A DNA stretch of 8,976 bases from Dehalococcoidales bacterium (lineage in GTDB: Bacteria > Chloroflexota > Dehalococcoidia > Dehalococcoidales > UBA5627), in the NCBI GenBank assembly GCA_012520835.1, contig JAAYNN010000150.1, forward strand, positions 1-8,976, in the 5' to 3' direction. Shown piece by piece: positions 1 through 6,287 of the stretch. Positions within the stretch are counted from its first letter, which is position 1. Each line of letters starts with the position of its first letter. The position numbers and the translations under genes were made by a program. The notes under the pieces were generated by a model. The model had not been told where the DNA came from. It worked only from the letters and a program-made list of their open reading frames with translations, and did no database searches.

Positions 1-144
1 AAGATGGTGGTCGGCGCCGGAGGGACGCATTATTTACGTTTCAAAGCCTTAAAAGCCGGCAGTTGCCAGATTACCATGAATTACCAGAGAGCATGGGAAG
101 ACGGGGCTATCGAGAAGAAAGTATTCAATATCAGCGTTTCTTGA
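1..144 (+). CDS. C-terminal fragment of a chagasin-like (I42) cysteine protease inhibitor
   Basis: This frame is open from the first base and ends with TGA at 142-144, giving 47 residues of a protein whose start lies outside the window. It shows two of the conserved blocks of the chagasin/I42 family: a GAGGTHYLRFKA segment (family G-x-GG...F-A loop) and, after an alternating strand, NYQRAWE, which matches the Y-x-R-P-W-E block with Ala in place of Pro. It then ends in the expected final strand (VFNISVS). Known members are small beta-sandwich proteins, usually secreted or lipid-anchored, that block papain-type cysteine proteases with three loops; two of those loops are visible here. The first loop (NPTTGY) and any signal peptide are upstream and unseen. 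The gene's last 14 bases overlap the end of the convergent ogt gene. The family call rests on motif recall from a short fragment. Confidence 0.72.
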   Translation, partial: KMVVGAGGTHYLRFKALKAGSCQITMNYQRAWEDGAIEKKVFNISVS

Positions 145-637
145 TAGTGCCTTCGAGTTCCAGCAGTTTAATTTTTACATCCAGTCCGCCGGTAAAACCG
201 ACTAAGCCCCCGTTCGAGCCGATTACCCGGTGGCAGGGAACGATAATCGGCAGTGGGTTTTTACCCAGTGCCCCTCCCACCGCCCGCGTTGCCTTTGGCC
301 GGCCGATTTTTTCAGCCAGCCACTTGTAGCTCCGGGTTTCTCCATAGGGGATCGTTCTCGTGGCCTGCCAGACCTCCCTCTGAAAAGTTGTGGCGGCAGA
401 CATATCCAGCCTTTCGGGGAACGTTACCTTCGCGCCTTTAAAGTACCCGACCATTTTTTTCTGCAAGCCGGTAAACATATCGGCTTGAAAACAGGCGCCG
501 CCTGTTTTAATCTCCAACAAAGAAAAAGCCTGTTGTTCCGTATCCTGAGGCAGGGTATTGGTTAACAGTCCGTCAGTGTTTGCAAGGGCTGCAATCCACC
601 CTGCGGCGGTTTTAAAGACACTATAGTATAATTCCAT
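131..637 (-). CDS. ogt: Methylated-DNA--[protein]-cysteine S-methyltransferase (Ogt/MGMT type)
   Basis: Suicide DNA repair protein that moves the alkyl group from O6-methylguanine or O4-methylthymine onto its own cysteine. Numbered from the ATG at 637, the protein has 168 residues. An N-terminal ribonuclease-H-like half is followed from about residue 85 (FQREVW) by the catalytic helix-turn-helix domain. This carries YGETRSY, RAVGGALGKNP with the arginine finger R118, and the active-site motif PCHRV with C135, then GGLVGFTGG near the end. Length and motif order fit bacterial Ogt. A GTG at 646 would add three residues, but the ATG at 637 has GGAG 8 bases upstream and gives the usual MELYY-type start. 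It lies 90 bases after comF on the same strand, so the two could be cotranscribed. Its 3' end overlaps the convergent inhibitor gene by 14 bases. No metal-binding or Ada regulatory domain is attached. Confidence 0.95.
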   Translation of the reverse strand: MELYYSVFKTAAGWIAALANTDGLLTNTLPQDTEQQAFSLLEIKTGGACFQADMFTGLQKKMVGYFKGAKVTFPERLDMSAATTFQREVWQATRTIPYGETRSYKWLAEKIGRPKATRAVGGALGKNPLPIIVPCHRVIGSNGGLVGFTGGLDVKIKLLELEGTIKKR

Positions 638-727
638 ATAACGCACTCCGACTCGTCTTATTTCAGGTTAAGGGGGCTCTGGTGATACCCTGGCAGGAGA
701 GTCAGGCCTATTTCTATCCTCTTTCTT

Positions 728-1432
728 TTACCTGATGTCTCTTGCCAGTGTCAAGCCCCAGACCGAGACAGCGCCGGCCGCTTTTAAAGCGGCGGCACAG
801 GCATCAAGTGTAGCACACGATGTAGCCACATCATCAATCAGCAATACCTTTTTACCCCTGGCGTTGTCGTTTTTACAGGCAAAGGCTCCAGCCATGTTGC
901 GTTGCCTTTCCTCTCTGGATTTTGTCATAGCCTGTGCAGGGGTGTGTCTATGGCGTGTCAGGCAGTCCTTTTCGATTGGAATCCCTGTCAGCTTACTCAG
1001 TTCCTTAGCCAGCAATTCCGATTGGTTATAACCGCGTTCGCGTAATTTATTACTGTGCAGGGGTACCGGCATGGTGATGTCATGGGGTAGCCAGTTTTCA
1101 GAAAGATAATCAGCCATCATAGCAGCCAGAGGTGAAGCGAGCGCTCTCAGATTGCGGTATTTCAACTGGTGAACTGCGGAGCGGATGGTGGCTTCAAAAC
1201 GGAACGGGGCGCGAATACCGTCGATAACCGGTCGAAACACTGGACAGTTTGTGCAGGGCCTGTCAGGGGAGTTGTCTACCCCGCAGAAAGGGCAGACCGG
1301 CGGTTGAATCCGTGCCAGCCTGTTTTGGCAATCCGGACATATCAGACTGCCCTCCAAGCCGCATTCGATACAGCGCAGCGGGAACAGCAAGTCCAGCGCT
1401 GTCTTTTTTAATCCCTCCAAGACAGGCAGCAT
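728..1432 (-). CDS. comF: ComF family protein, zinc-finger phosphoribosyltransferase-like
   Basis: The 234-residue protein has the full ComF layout. The N-terminal zinc-binding part has four CxxC-like pairs (C21/C24, C32/C35, C47/C50, C60/C63). The type I phosphoribosyltransferase domain has VPLHSNKLRERGYNQSELLA at 123-142 and the PRPP-binding loop VLLIDDVATSCATL at 196-209, including the acidic pair D200-D201. In naturally competent bacteria ComF is a cytoplasmic protein needed for transport of single-stranded DNA; elsewhere the family (GntX, amidophosphoribosyltransferase-like) has no firm biochemical role. The ATG at 1432 is preceded by AGGA 8 bases upstream. No other competence gene is in the window, so a role in DNA uptake is only the family's usual association. 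ogt follows 90 bases downstream on the same strand. Confidence 0.93.
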   Translation of the reverse strand: MLPVLEGLKKTALDLLFPLRCIECGLEGSLICPDCQNRLARIQPPVCPFCGVDNSPDRPCTNCPVFRPVIDGIRAPFRFEATIRSAVHQLKYRNLRALASPLAAMMADYLSENWLPHDITMPVPLHSNKLRERGYNQSELLAKELSKLTGIPIEKDCLTRHRHTPAQAMTKSREERQRNMAGAFACKNDNARGKKVLLIDDVATSCATLDACAAALKAAGAVSVWGLTLARDIR

Positions 1433-1563
1433 TTATTTTTCCTGTGTTATTTTAATAAAAAAATACTATTCGGTTGCGATATCTACAGTATGATATTTCA
1501 AATATAGTTGTCTATTAACAAACACTATTGCCGAACAGAACCATCAAAATCTACGAATTAATC

Positions 1564-1776
1564 TTAGCTCTGCCGGGGACGCCCGCCCACTCCACTCATA
1601 ATCGGTTCGTTGATATAAATATCGCCGTTCCTGATTTTGAGGTTATAGCCGCAATCAGGATTGGTACAAACCCATGCTTTATAGAGAATAGATGCCCCCT
1701 GGTTTCCGAAATCTGAAAGGGGTACCAGGTTTCCGCTGCCGCATTTTTGGCATTTAGGAAAATTAACTTGTTCCAC
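1564..1776 (-). CDS. Small zinc-ribbon protein of unknown function
   Basis: A 70-residue protein read from a GTG start. It has one zinc ribbon: C9-x2-C12 followed by C37-x4-C42 (CQKC and CTNPDC), with aromatic and hydrophobic strands between them and a glycine/arginine-rich tail (SGVGGRPRQS). It resembles the many short free-standing zinc-ribbon proteins in anaerobic bacteria; no function is known to me. The frame is open back to an ATG at 1818, but that codon sits just upstream of the predicted transcription start (about 1803, from the -10 box at 1810-1815) and has no ribosome binding site. The GTG at 1776 has GGAGG 8 bases before it. It is encoded upstream of comF on the same strand with a 131-base gap, and diverges from mazE. 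Confidence 0.75.
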   Translation of the reverse strand: MEQVNFPKCQKCGSGNLVPLSDFGNQGASILYKAWVCTNPDCGYNLKIRNGDIYINEPIMSGVGGRPRQS

Positions 1777-1809
1777 GAAGTCCACCTCCCGTCCGAAATT
1801 GTTGCTTTG

Positions 1810-1839
1810 AGTATACATCAGTTAATAATTTATTTACAA
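1810..1839 (-). promoter_or_regulatory. Predicted sigma-70 promoter of the zinc-ribbon gene
   Basis: Read on the minus strand, TTGTAA (1834-1839) and TATACT (1810-1815) are separated by 18 bases. Transcription would start near 1803, giving a leader of about 26 bases before the GTG at 1776 and excluding the ATG at 1818 as the start. The -10 box matches consensus at 5 of 6 positions and the -35 box at 4 of 6. Confidence 0.55.
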
Positions 1840-1952
1840 GGCTAACCGGTTTGTCATTGCAGGCTATTGTTGCGGTTATTAAGTCCTTTTAAACACATAA
1901 CTGGAATATTGAAAAAAGTAAGAGGAAAAGTAAGGTATATAAGGAATAAATA

Positions 1953-1981
1953 TTGACATCTAAAAAGTAATACTATAGTAT
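1953..1981 (+). promoter_or_regulatory. Predicted sigma-70 promoter of mazEF
   Basis: A perfect TTGACA at 1953-1958 is followed after 17 bases by TAGTAT at 1976-1981 (4 of 6 matches). Transcription would begin near 1988, leaving a leader of about 27 bases before the ATG at 2015. The -10 box lies within a 12-base palindrome, so a repressor bound there would exclude RNA polymerase. Confidence 0.65.
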
Positions 1982-1996
1982 CATACTAACAGTATG
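1970..1996 (+). promoter_or_regulatory. Palindromic operator at the mazEF promoter
   Basis: Two adjacent inverted repeats: a perfect 12-base palindrome ATACTATAGTAT at 1970-1981, then CATACT-AAC-AGTATG at 1982-1996 with 6-base arms. Together they give four ATACT/AGTAT half-sites that cover the -10 box and the predicted start of transcription. Ribbon-helix-helix antitoxins such as MazE usually bind repeated half-sites of this kind to repress their own operon, so this is the likely autoregulatory site. The assignment to MazE is inferred from position and family. Confidence 0.6.
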
Positions 1997-2014
1997 TCAG
2001 CACGGGGTGAATAT

Positions 2015-2272
2015 ATGGATGCCAGGGGAGAGAAATTATCAGTCAGTATACCTAAGAATCTGGTTGCCGTTGTCGACGAAATAGCGGCTGAAATGAGGAT
2101 TTCACGCAGCGGGGCTATTTCGTTATGTATACAGGAAATGGCGGACATGAGAAAGGAGAACGCTATGAAGGAAGGCTATCTGGCGATGGCAGAGCAACAC
2201 CGGAAATATTTTGAAGCCACTGCCTCCTTGCAGAAAACCTTGCCTGAGCGGAAGCAGAATGATGGAAAATAA
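2015..2272 (+). CDS. mazE: MazE-type ribbon-helix-helix antitoxin
   Basis: An 85-residue antitoxin of the Bacillus EndoAI/MazE type. Residues 6-43 form a ribbon-helix-helix DNA-binding fold: strand KLSVSIP, then two helices around NLVAVVDEIAAEM and SRSGAISLCIQEM. The C-terminal part, beginning MKEGYLAMAEQH at residue 51, resembles the MRRGYMEMA segment by which Bacillus MazE wraps around its toxin. The ATG at 2015 is chosen over one at 1994 because GGGGTG lies 5 bases upstream and because 1994 lies inside the operator, only a few bases from the predicted transcription start. The stop overlaps the toxin start by 14 bases, the usual arrangement for coupled translation. The protein should bind MazF and, alone or in complex, repress the promoter through the palindromes at 1970-1996. 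A strong internal start at 2165 is described separately. Confidence 0.88.
   Translation: MDARGEKLSVSIPKNLVAVVDEIAAEMRISRSGAISLCIQEMADMRKENAMKEGYLAMAEQHRKYFEATASLQKTLPERKQNDGK
2154..2167 (+). promoter_or_regulatory. Ribosome binding site and ATG inside mazE
   Basis: AGGAG at 2154-2158 lies 6 bases before an in-frame ATG at 2165. It is a better match to consensus than the site of the full-length start. Initiation here would yield a 35-residue peptide containing the presumed toxin-binding segment but no DNA-binding domain. Whether it is used cannot be told from sequence. Confidence 0.4.
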
Positions 2273-2600
2273 GTACAGGCGGGGTGAAATATATCGCCTG
2301 AAGCGGAATATACATGGGTATGACGCTCCGGTTCTCGTTATTCAGAACGATATCGGCAATGAATACGGCCGGAATACCGTTGTCGCTTTTTTGACAACCG
2401 AGGTTCCCGCCAGTAACGGCTATCCGTTTGTCGTGGTTTGTTCTCCGCGTGACAGCGGTATGGGGAAAATATATGCCGTTGACCTGGCGTACATAATGAC
2501 AATACCCGGTTCGATGCTCGGTGAAAAGTGCGGACAATTATCGACTGCAAAAATGATGGAAGTCGATGATGCCCTGAAGAACAGCCTGGGGCTTGTTTAA
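2259..2600 (+). CDS. mazF: MazF/PemK-family toxin with altered active site
   Basis: A 113-residue protein of the MazF/Kid/CcdB fold, normally a ribosome-independent mRNA endonuclease that arrests growth when its antitoxin is lost. Family landmarks are RRGEIY (7-12), PVLVIQNDIGN (24-34), VVAFLTTEV (41-49), GYPFVVV, and the end MEVDDALKNSLGL. The conserved Thr (T48 in Bacillus MazF) is kept as T46. However, the position of the catalytic Arg25 is Ala (DAPVLVIQND), the loop before it is about five residues shorter, and the later LEQIRTID-like block reads DLAYIMTIP. It may therefore have a different cleavage chemistry or target, or be inactive. ATGs at 2259 and 2262 both lie shortly after GGAAG, and either could start translation; both overlap the mazE stop. 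It converges on thpR with 25 bases between the two stop codons. Confidence 0.87.
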   Translation: MMENKYRRGEIYRLKRNIHGYDAPVLVIQNDIGNEYGRNTVVAFLTTEVPASNGYPFVVVCSPRDSGMGKIYAVDLAYIMTIPGSMLGEKCGQLSTAKMMEVDDALKNSLGLV

Positions 2601-2625
2601 ATATAAAAAGGATTGCCGGGCGGTC

Positions 2626-3204
2626 TTACTTGCCAAACTCGATAAGGCTTAATCTCGTGTAACTTGCTCCGCGCGGCGCCAGCACGCTTTTCATCAGACT
2701 TAAGCTGCTCGCTTTCATCGAATAGTTGATGTCTGCTTTGCAGGCGGTAACTAAACCACCGAATCGTTTACGTTCATCCGGCAGTGCTTCATTGCCCACG
2801 CGCGCCAGCGTCAGGTGCGGTTTAAAACCCCTGTTTTCGGGCGGAAAGCCAATTTTTGCCATGCTGTCTTCCAGTTGGCGATAGAGACTGTCCAGTGTTG
2901 TCAGATCCCCTTCCAGCCCCACCCAGACCACCTGCACCTTCTGCGGATTGGGGAATACTCCCAGTTGTCCGACGGCCAGTTCAAAAGATTGGATACCCTT
3001 GACAGCTTCTGTCATAGCCTGTGTCACCTGCGCTATGCGTGCAGCATCGACATCTCCCAGAAACTTTAAAGTGAGGTGTATGCCATCGGGAGAAACCCAT
3101 TTGACGCGCGGCCGGTCTGTCTTTAAACGGGATTGCAGCTTTGCAAGCTGTACCTTCAAATCCTGTGGCAATTCCATGGCGATAAAGGAACGGATTTTTT
3201 CCAT
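2626..3204 (-). CDS. thpR: RNA 2',3'-cyclic 3'-phosphodiesterase (2'-5' RNA ligase family)
   Basis: The 192-residue protein is a 2H phosphoesterase of the LigT/ThpR type. The two hallmark H-x-T-x tetrapeptides are both HLTL, with H43 and H130 about 87 residues apart, as expected for the bilobal fold. The start RSFIAMELP and the block FKPHLTLAR are typical of the family. Members open 2',3'-cyclic phosphates at RNA ends to 2'-phosphates in the cytoplasm and can join tRNA half-molecules in vitro; the physiological substrate is poorly known. The ATG lies only 2 bases after the stop of the amidohydrolase gene, so the two are almost certainly cotranscribed and translationally coupled. The nearest ribosome binding site (GGGG) is 11 bases upstream, inside the end of that gene. 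The gene converges on mazF. Confidence 0.93.
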   Translation of the reverse strand: MEKIRSFIAMELPQDLKVQLAKLQSRLKTDRPRVKWVSPDGIHLTLKFLGDVDAARIAQVTQAMTEAVKGIQSFELAVGQLGVFPNPQKVQVVWVGLEGDLTTLDSLYRQLEDSMAKIGFPPENRGFKPHLTLARVGNEALPDERKRFGGLVTACKADINYSMKASSLSLMKSVLAPRGASYTRLSLIEFGK

Positions 3205-3206
3205 CT

Positions 3207-4049
3207 TCAGGCAATCCCCAACAGCTTGCGGGCGTTTTCTCCCAGTATCTTCATCTTAACGATATCCGGCAGGTCCTGTACCAGTATTTCTTTTATCATG
3301 CGGGATTGAGATATCAGCGGATAGTCGCTGCCGAAGAGTATTTTATCCTCTCCGACCAGCGCGGCCGCCTGCCCGTAAATCTGCGGCTCATAGAGGAAAG
3401 GCGAGGCTGCCGAATCGAAATAAACATTTTCCAGGGCTATCTTAACTTCGGGCATCAGGGCATAGAACGGCAGCCCTCCGCCCCAGTGGGCGCAAACGAC
3501 AGTCAGTTCCGGGTGGTTGTAGATGAAAGGGTAAAGCACCTGAGGCGTTACCGTTCCCTTGCCCGCATAATAGTGCCCTACCGGCTCGGAACTGTGCATC
3601 AGCAGAATCATCTTCTTTTTTACCAGCGTATCGACAAGGGGCTGTATGAAATCCTTGTTGTCAATCCTTGACATCTGCACATCCGGCCTCAGTTCTCCTA
3701 CTCCCCTGATGCCAGCGGCAGCGCAGCGTTCGATTTCTTTAACGGCGGCATCCATTGACAGGGGTTGGACACTGCAAAACCCTACCAGCCTGCCATGATA
3801 TTTTTTTACAGACTCGATAATATAGTCGTTGGTCTCGACACACAGTTCATGGCTTGTCCAGCCGATATTCTGCACCACCGAGATGTCAACCTTCGACTCG
3901 TCCATGCTTTCGATGAGTTCTTCGGCGCTGATCAGTTTTGCTCTGGGATTTTGGTAAAGCATGGCAAAGCAACAGTCGCTTTCCACATAGCGCTCGCGGT
4001 TATTTATTACCTGCGGCGGGAAGATATGGGTATGAAAATCGATAATCAT
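3207..4049 (-). CDS. Amidohydrolase 2 family metal-dependent hydrolase (TIM barrel)
   Basis: A 280-residue protein of the amidohydrolase-2 group, which includes ACMSD-like decarboxylases and lactone or amide hydrolases. Numbered from the ATG at 4049, the metal ligands are visible: H6-x-H8 in MIIDFHTHIFP at the end of the first strand, H152 in LLMHSSEP, H188 in VCAHWGGGLPF, and D242 in LFGSDYPL. GELRP at 118-122 lies at the usual fourth-strand site. The length suits the family, and the substrate cannot be told from sequence. A TTG at 4058 would add three residues, but the ATG gives the standard start. Neither has a clear ribosome binding site, which fits the predicted transcription start only about 4-5 bases upstream (near-leaderless). 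thpR follows after 2 bases. Confidence 0.88.
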   Translation of the reverse strand: MIIDFHTHIFPPQVINNRERYVESDCCFAMLYQNPRAKLISAEELIESMDESKVDISVVQNIGWTSHELCVETNDYIIESVKKYHGRLVGFCSVQPLSMDAAVKEIERCAAAGIRGVGELRPDVQMSRIDNKDFIQPLVDTLVKKKMILLMHSSEPVGHYYAGKGTVTPQVLYPFIYNHPELTVVCAHWGGGLPFYALMPEVKIALENVYFDSAASPFLYEPQIYGQAAALVGEDKILFGSDYPLISQSRMIKEILVQDLPDIVKMKILGENARKLLGIA

Positions 4050-4056
4050 CTTATGC

Positions 4057-4097
4057 AAAATAATAACAAAACGGGGATCGAATCACAATCCCCGTTT
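4057..4097 (-). terminator. Intrinsic terminator of the rplY-natA-natB transcript
   Basis: On the minus strand a perfect 10-base-pair stem (arms 4088-4097 and 4069-4078, AAACGGGGAT and its complement) has a 9-base loop and is followed by a T-rich tail, TGTTATTATTTT. It starts 26 bases after the natB stop. The plus-strand reading has no T-run, so it is directed at the minus strand only. It also contains the predicted promoter of the next gene. Confidence 0.85.
4060..4088 (-). promoter_or_regulatory. Predicted extended -10 promoter of the amidohydrolase-thpR unit
   Basis: On the minus strand TTGTGA (4083-4088) and TATTAT (4060-4065) are 17 bases apart, and TGT directly precedes the -10 box, making it an extended -10 site. 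Transcription would start around 4053-4054, leaving almost no leader before the ATG at 4049. The -35 box falls within the loop and adjoining stem base of the natB terminator, and the -10 box in its T-rich tail. Confidence 0.5.
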
Positions 4098-4122
4098 CTG
4101 AATAACCTGAAATTATTTTGTA

Positions 4123-5340
4123 TCAAGCCTGTCTCAGCGCCTTTATGATTTCTCCCAGCTTGGGGGTCTTTCCGTACATCAAAAGGAAGGTGCGGAATAT
4201 CTTGCCCGAAAGGAAAATCGAGCCTACGGTGGTTAAAATCATTAAAGCCATGCTGGTTACAAGCTGCCAGATTGGGATATCGGCTACCCCCATGCGCAGT
4301 ATTACCGTGAGCGGTGCCGTCAGCGGGAAGAGCGTCAGGAACTGGGAGATTCCGCCGTTGGGGAACTCCATAATGTTAACGATAAAGAAAAACGGGACCA
4401 CTGCCAAAAACGTAAACACGGCTGAGAACTGCTGGCTTTCGCGGGCAGTGGCGCCGATCGAGCCGGAGACGGCCATGATGATGGCAAAGAGCAGATATCC
4501 CAGTATGAAATAAATCAGGCTGATGACCAGGAAATCGGTGGCTATGGTAAGACCGCTTAACATGCCTCCGATGGAAGTCGAGGCTATACCGGCAATGAAC
4601 CTGGCGGAAACCAGCCAGACGATAATCTGAATCAGGCCGGCGGTGCCCAGTCCGAGTACCTTGCCGGTGATAAGCTGGGTTGATGAAACCGATGAAAGCA
4701 GTATCTCCATGACCCGGTTTTCCTTCTCCTCCCCCAAACCCTGCAGCAGGAATCCGGAGGAAGTAAAGATAGCTACCACCAGTAAAATACTGAAGATATA
4801 GGGAACAATAAAGGACGTAAATCCGCCCTGCTGTTCGGCCACTTTCCCTTCAGGCGTAAGGGTAATGCTGCTTAAATATAGAGGTGAAGCCACTCGGTCT
4901 ATAATAGTGCTTTCGACATTACCGGCCAGGATATTATTGACCAGAAATCTTTCGATTGCGTAATATACTTCGCTGGAGACCTCCACTTCTCTCCCGAGGG
5001 TGTATCTGATGATGCTGCCGGTAGTCATATAGTCCTGCGGTATGACAAAGAACTGGCTGATATCGCCGTCGTTCATACTGGCAAGGGCTGTCTGCTGGTT
5101 TTCCTGCGGTATTAACGTTACAGTACCGTGAACAAGGTCTTTATCGAATCCGCCTGCTTTATCCACATAACCAATATTGATTTCCTCCGGCGGAGTTTCA
5201 CCAATAGCTCCCTTTATGGCGCCGTATCCACCCACCAGGAGTAAACCCAGAAGCGGGAAAGCGACGGTCATTATGATGAACGATTTGCGCTTTATGGTGG
5301 TTAACAGTTCGTGTTTGAATATGATTTTTATCTTATTCAT
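4123..5340 (-). CDS. natB: ABC-2 type exporter permease (NatB/YhaP-like)
   Basis: A 405-residue integral membrane protein with the layout of the NatB/YhaP group. One N-terminal membrane segment (about 21-44) is followed by a large extracytoplasmic domain (about 50-172), then a cluster of about five or six membrane segments from 176 to 380. GLGEEKENRVMEILLSSVSS (201-220), after the second membrane segment, is the group's conserved coupling-helix motif, and the end FRTFLLMYGKTPKLGEII is also typical. It forms the membrane part of an exporter with the ATPase encoded just upstream. Family members export sodium ions or confer resistance to toxic compounds, but the substrate here is unknown. The ATG overlaps the natA stop by 8 bases and has GGAG 6 bases upstream within natA, so translation is coupled. 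An intrinsic terminator follows. The symbol is by family resemblance. Confidence 0.88.
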   Translation of the reverse strand: MNKIKIIFKHELLTTIKRKSFIIMTVAFPLLGLLLVGGYGAIKGAIGETPPEEINIGYVDKAGGFDKDLVHGTVTLIPQENQQTALASMNDGDISQFFVIPQDYMTTGSIIRYTLGREVEVSSEVYYAIERFLVNNILAGNVESTIIDRVASPLYLSSITLTPEGKVAEQQGGFTSFIVPYIFSILLVVAIFTSSGFLLQGLGEEKENRVMEILLSSVSSTQLITGKVLGLGTAGLIQIIVWLVSARFIAGIASTSIGGMLSGLTIATDFLVISLIYFILGYLLFAIIMAVSGSIGATARESQQFSAVFTFLAVVPFFFIVNIMEFPNGGISQFLTLFPLTAPLTVILRMGVADIPIWQLVTSMALMILTTVGSIFLSGKIFRTFLLMYGKTPKLGEIIKALRQA

Positions 5341-6256
5341 TGCCTTCTCCGTTTACTCCAGCAATGCGAATGAATATTTCATTCAAGCTGGGGGCTCCGA
5401 TTTCGAATCGGGTTACCGTTATCCTTTTATCAACTAGCTGTTGCAGGATATCCTGCGGAGAGGTTTTGTTATCAAGAAAGAATTCGGTATAGCCGTCTTT
5501 TTCGCGGCTTTGGGTAACGCCTTTAAGAGAACCGACATTGCCCTCGTAGGTGATATAGACGGAATTTTCACGGTATTTGTGCTTTATTTCATCCAGCCCG
5601 CCGTATAAAACCTTGCTTCCCCTGTTAATCATGAAAAGCCGGTCGCACAGTTCCTCGACCTGGCTCATCTGGTGGGTGCTGAAGATTATCGATTTCCCTT
5701 CATCCTTCAGCTTTTTTATCAAGCCTTTCAGGAGTTCGGTGTTCACCGGGTCGAGTCCGGAAAAGGGCTCATCCAGTATTACCAGTGGCGGATTATGGAC
5801 GATAGTAACCAGAAACTGGATGAGCTGTCCCATGCCGCGACTCATTTCCTCTATTTTTTTATTCTTGTGGGGCAGCATGCCGATGTGTTTCAGCATTTCC
5901 TCGATGTGCTCGTTGCTGACGGCAACCCCTTTGAGCGCTGCCATATATTTTATGGTGTCCATGACGGTTTGTTTTTTATACAGGCCGCGCTCTTCCGGCA
6001 GGTAGCCGATTTTGTTCTTGGTTTCCTCGCGGAATTTTTCACCAAGGATATAGACTTCTCCTGAATCCGGCTTGATGATATCCATCATCATGCGGATGGT
6101 GGTGGTCTTTCCGGCGCCGTTGGGTCCGATCAGCCCGAATATCTCGCCTTTCTCAACAGTAAAGGACACATCCGAGACCACCGTTTTTTTACCGTAGGTT
6201 TTATAGATGTTATTTATTTCTACTGCCGCAGCTGATTTCTGTTTATTATTTTTCAT
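5333..6256 (-). CDS. natA: ABC exporter ATP-binding protein (NatA/YhaQ-like)
   Basis: The 307-residue ATPase drives the NatB-like permease. It shows Walker A GPNGAGKTT (44-52), a Q-loop region reading GYLPEERGLY (84-93) with Glu in place of the usual Gln, signature SRGMGQ (139-144), Walker B LVILDEP (158-164) with catalytic E163, the D-loop SGLD, and the switch histidine in STHQM (H195). The PEERGLY form and the degenerate signature are characteristic of the NatA/YhaQ group and do not signal loss of function. After about residue 220 comes the C-terminal accessory domain (DUF4162-like) ending APSLNEIFIRIAG. The ATG at 6256 has only a weak AAGG about 13 bases upstream, and it lies 31 bases after the rplY stop, so it is probably translated from the rplY transcript. 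Confidence 0.92.
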   Translation of the reverse strand: MKNNKQKSAAAVEINNIYKTYGKKTVVSDVSFTVEKGEIFGLIGPNGAGKTTTIRMMMDIIKPDSGEVYILGEKFREETKNKIGYLPEERGLYKKQTVMDTIKYMAALKGVAVSNEHIEEMLKHIGMLPHKNKKIEEMSRGMGQLIQFLVTIVHNPPLVILDEPFSGLDPVNTELLKGLIKKLKDEGKSIIFSTHQMSQVEELCDRLFMINRGSKVLYGGLDEIKHKYRENSVYITYEGNVGSLKGVTQSREKDGYTEFFLDNKTSPQDILQQLVDKRITVTRFEIGAPSLNEIFIRIAGVNGEGNE

Positions 6257-6287
6257 AATTTAAAGAATACCTTGCGGTTGTAGATTA

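Noticed and set aside
84..93. Loss of the Q-loop glutamine in NatA (protein positions)
   Set aside because: Glu in PEERGLY is the normal form of the NatA/YhaQ group and is not evidence of an inactive ATPase.
1494..1507. Palindrome ATATTT-C-AAATAT upstream of comF
   Set aside because: Short and entirely A/T apart from its centre, so expected by chance in such an AT-rich gap, and not placed against a clear promoter.
2601..2625. Possible bidirectional terminator between mazF and thpR
   Set aside because: Only a tiny CCG/CGG stem can be drawn; there is no stable hairpin.
3306..3671. Plus-strand frame of 121 codons
   Set aside because: It lies wholly opposite the amidohydrolase gene, which carries clear metal-binding motifs. 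It has no ribosome binding site or family resemblance.
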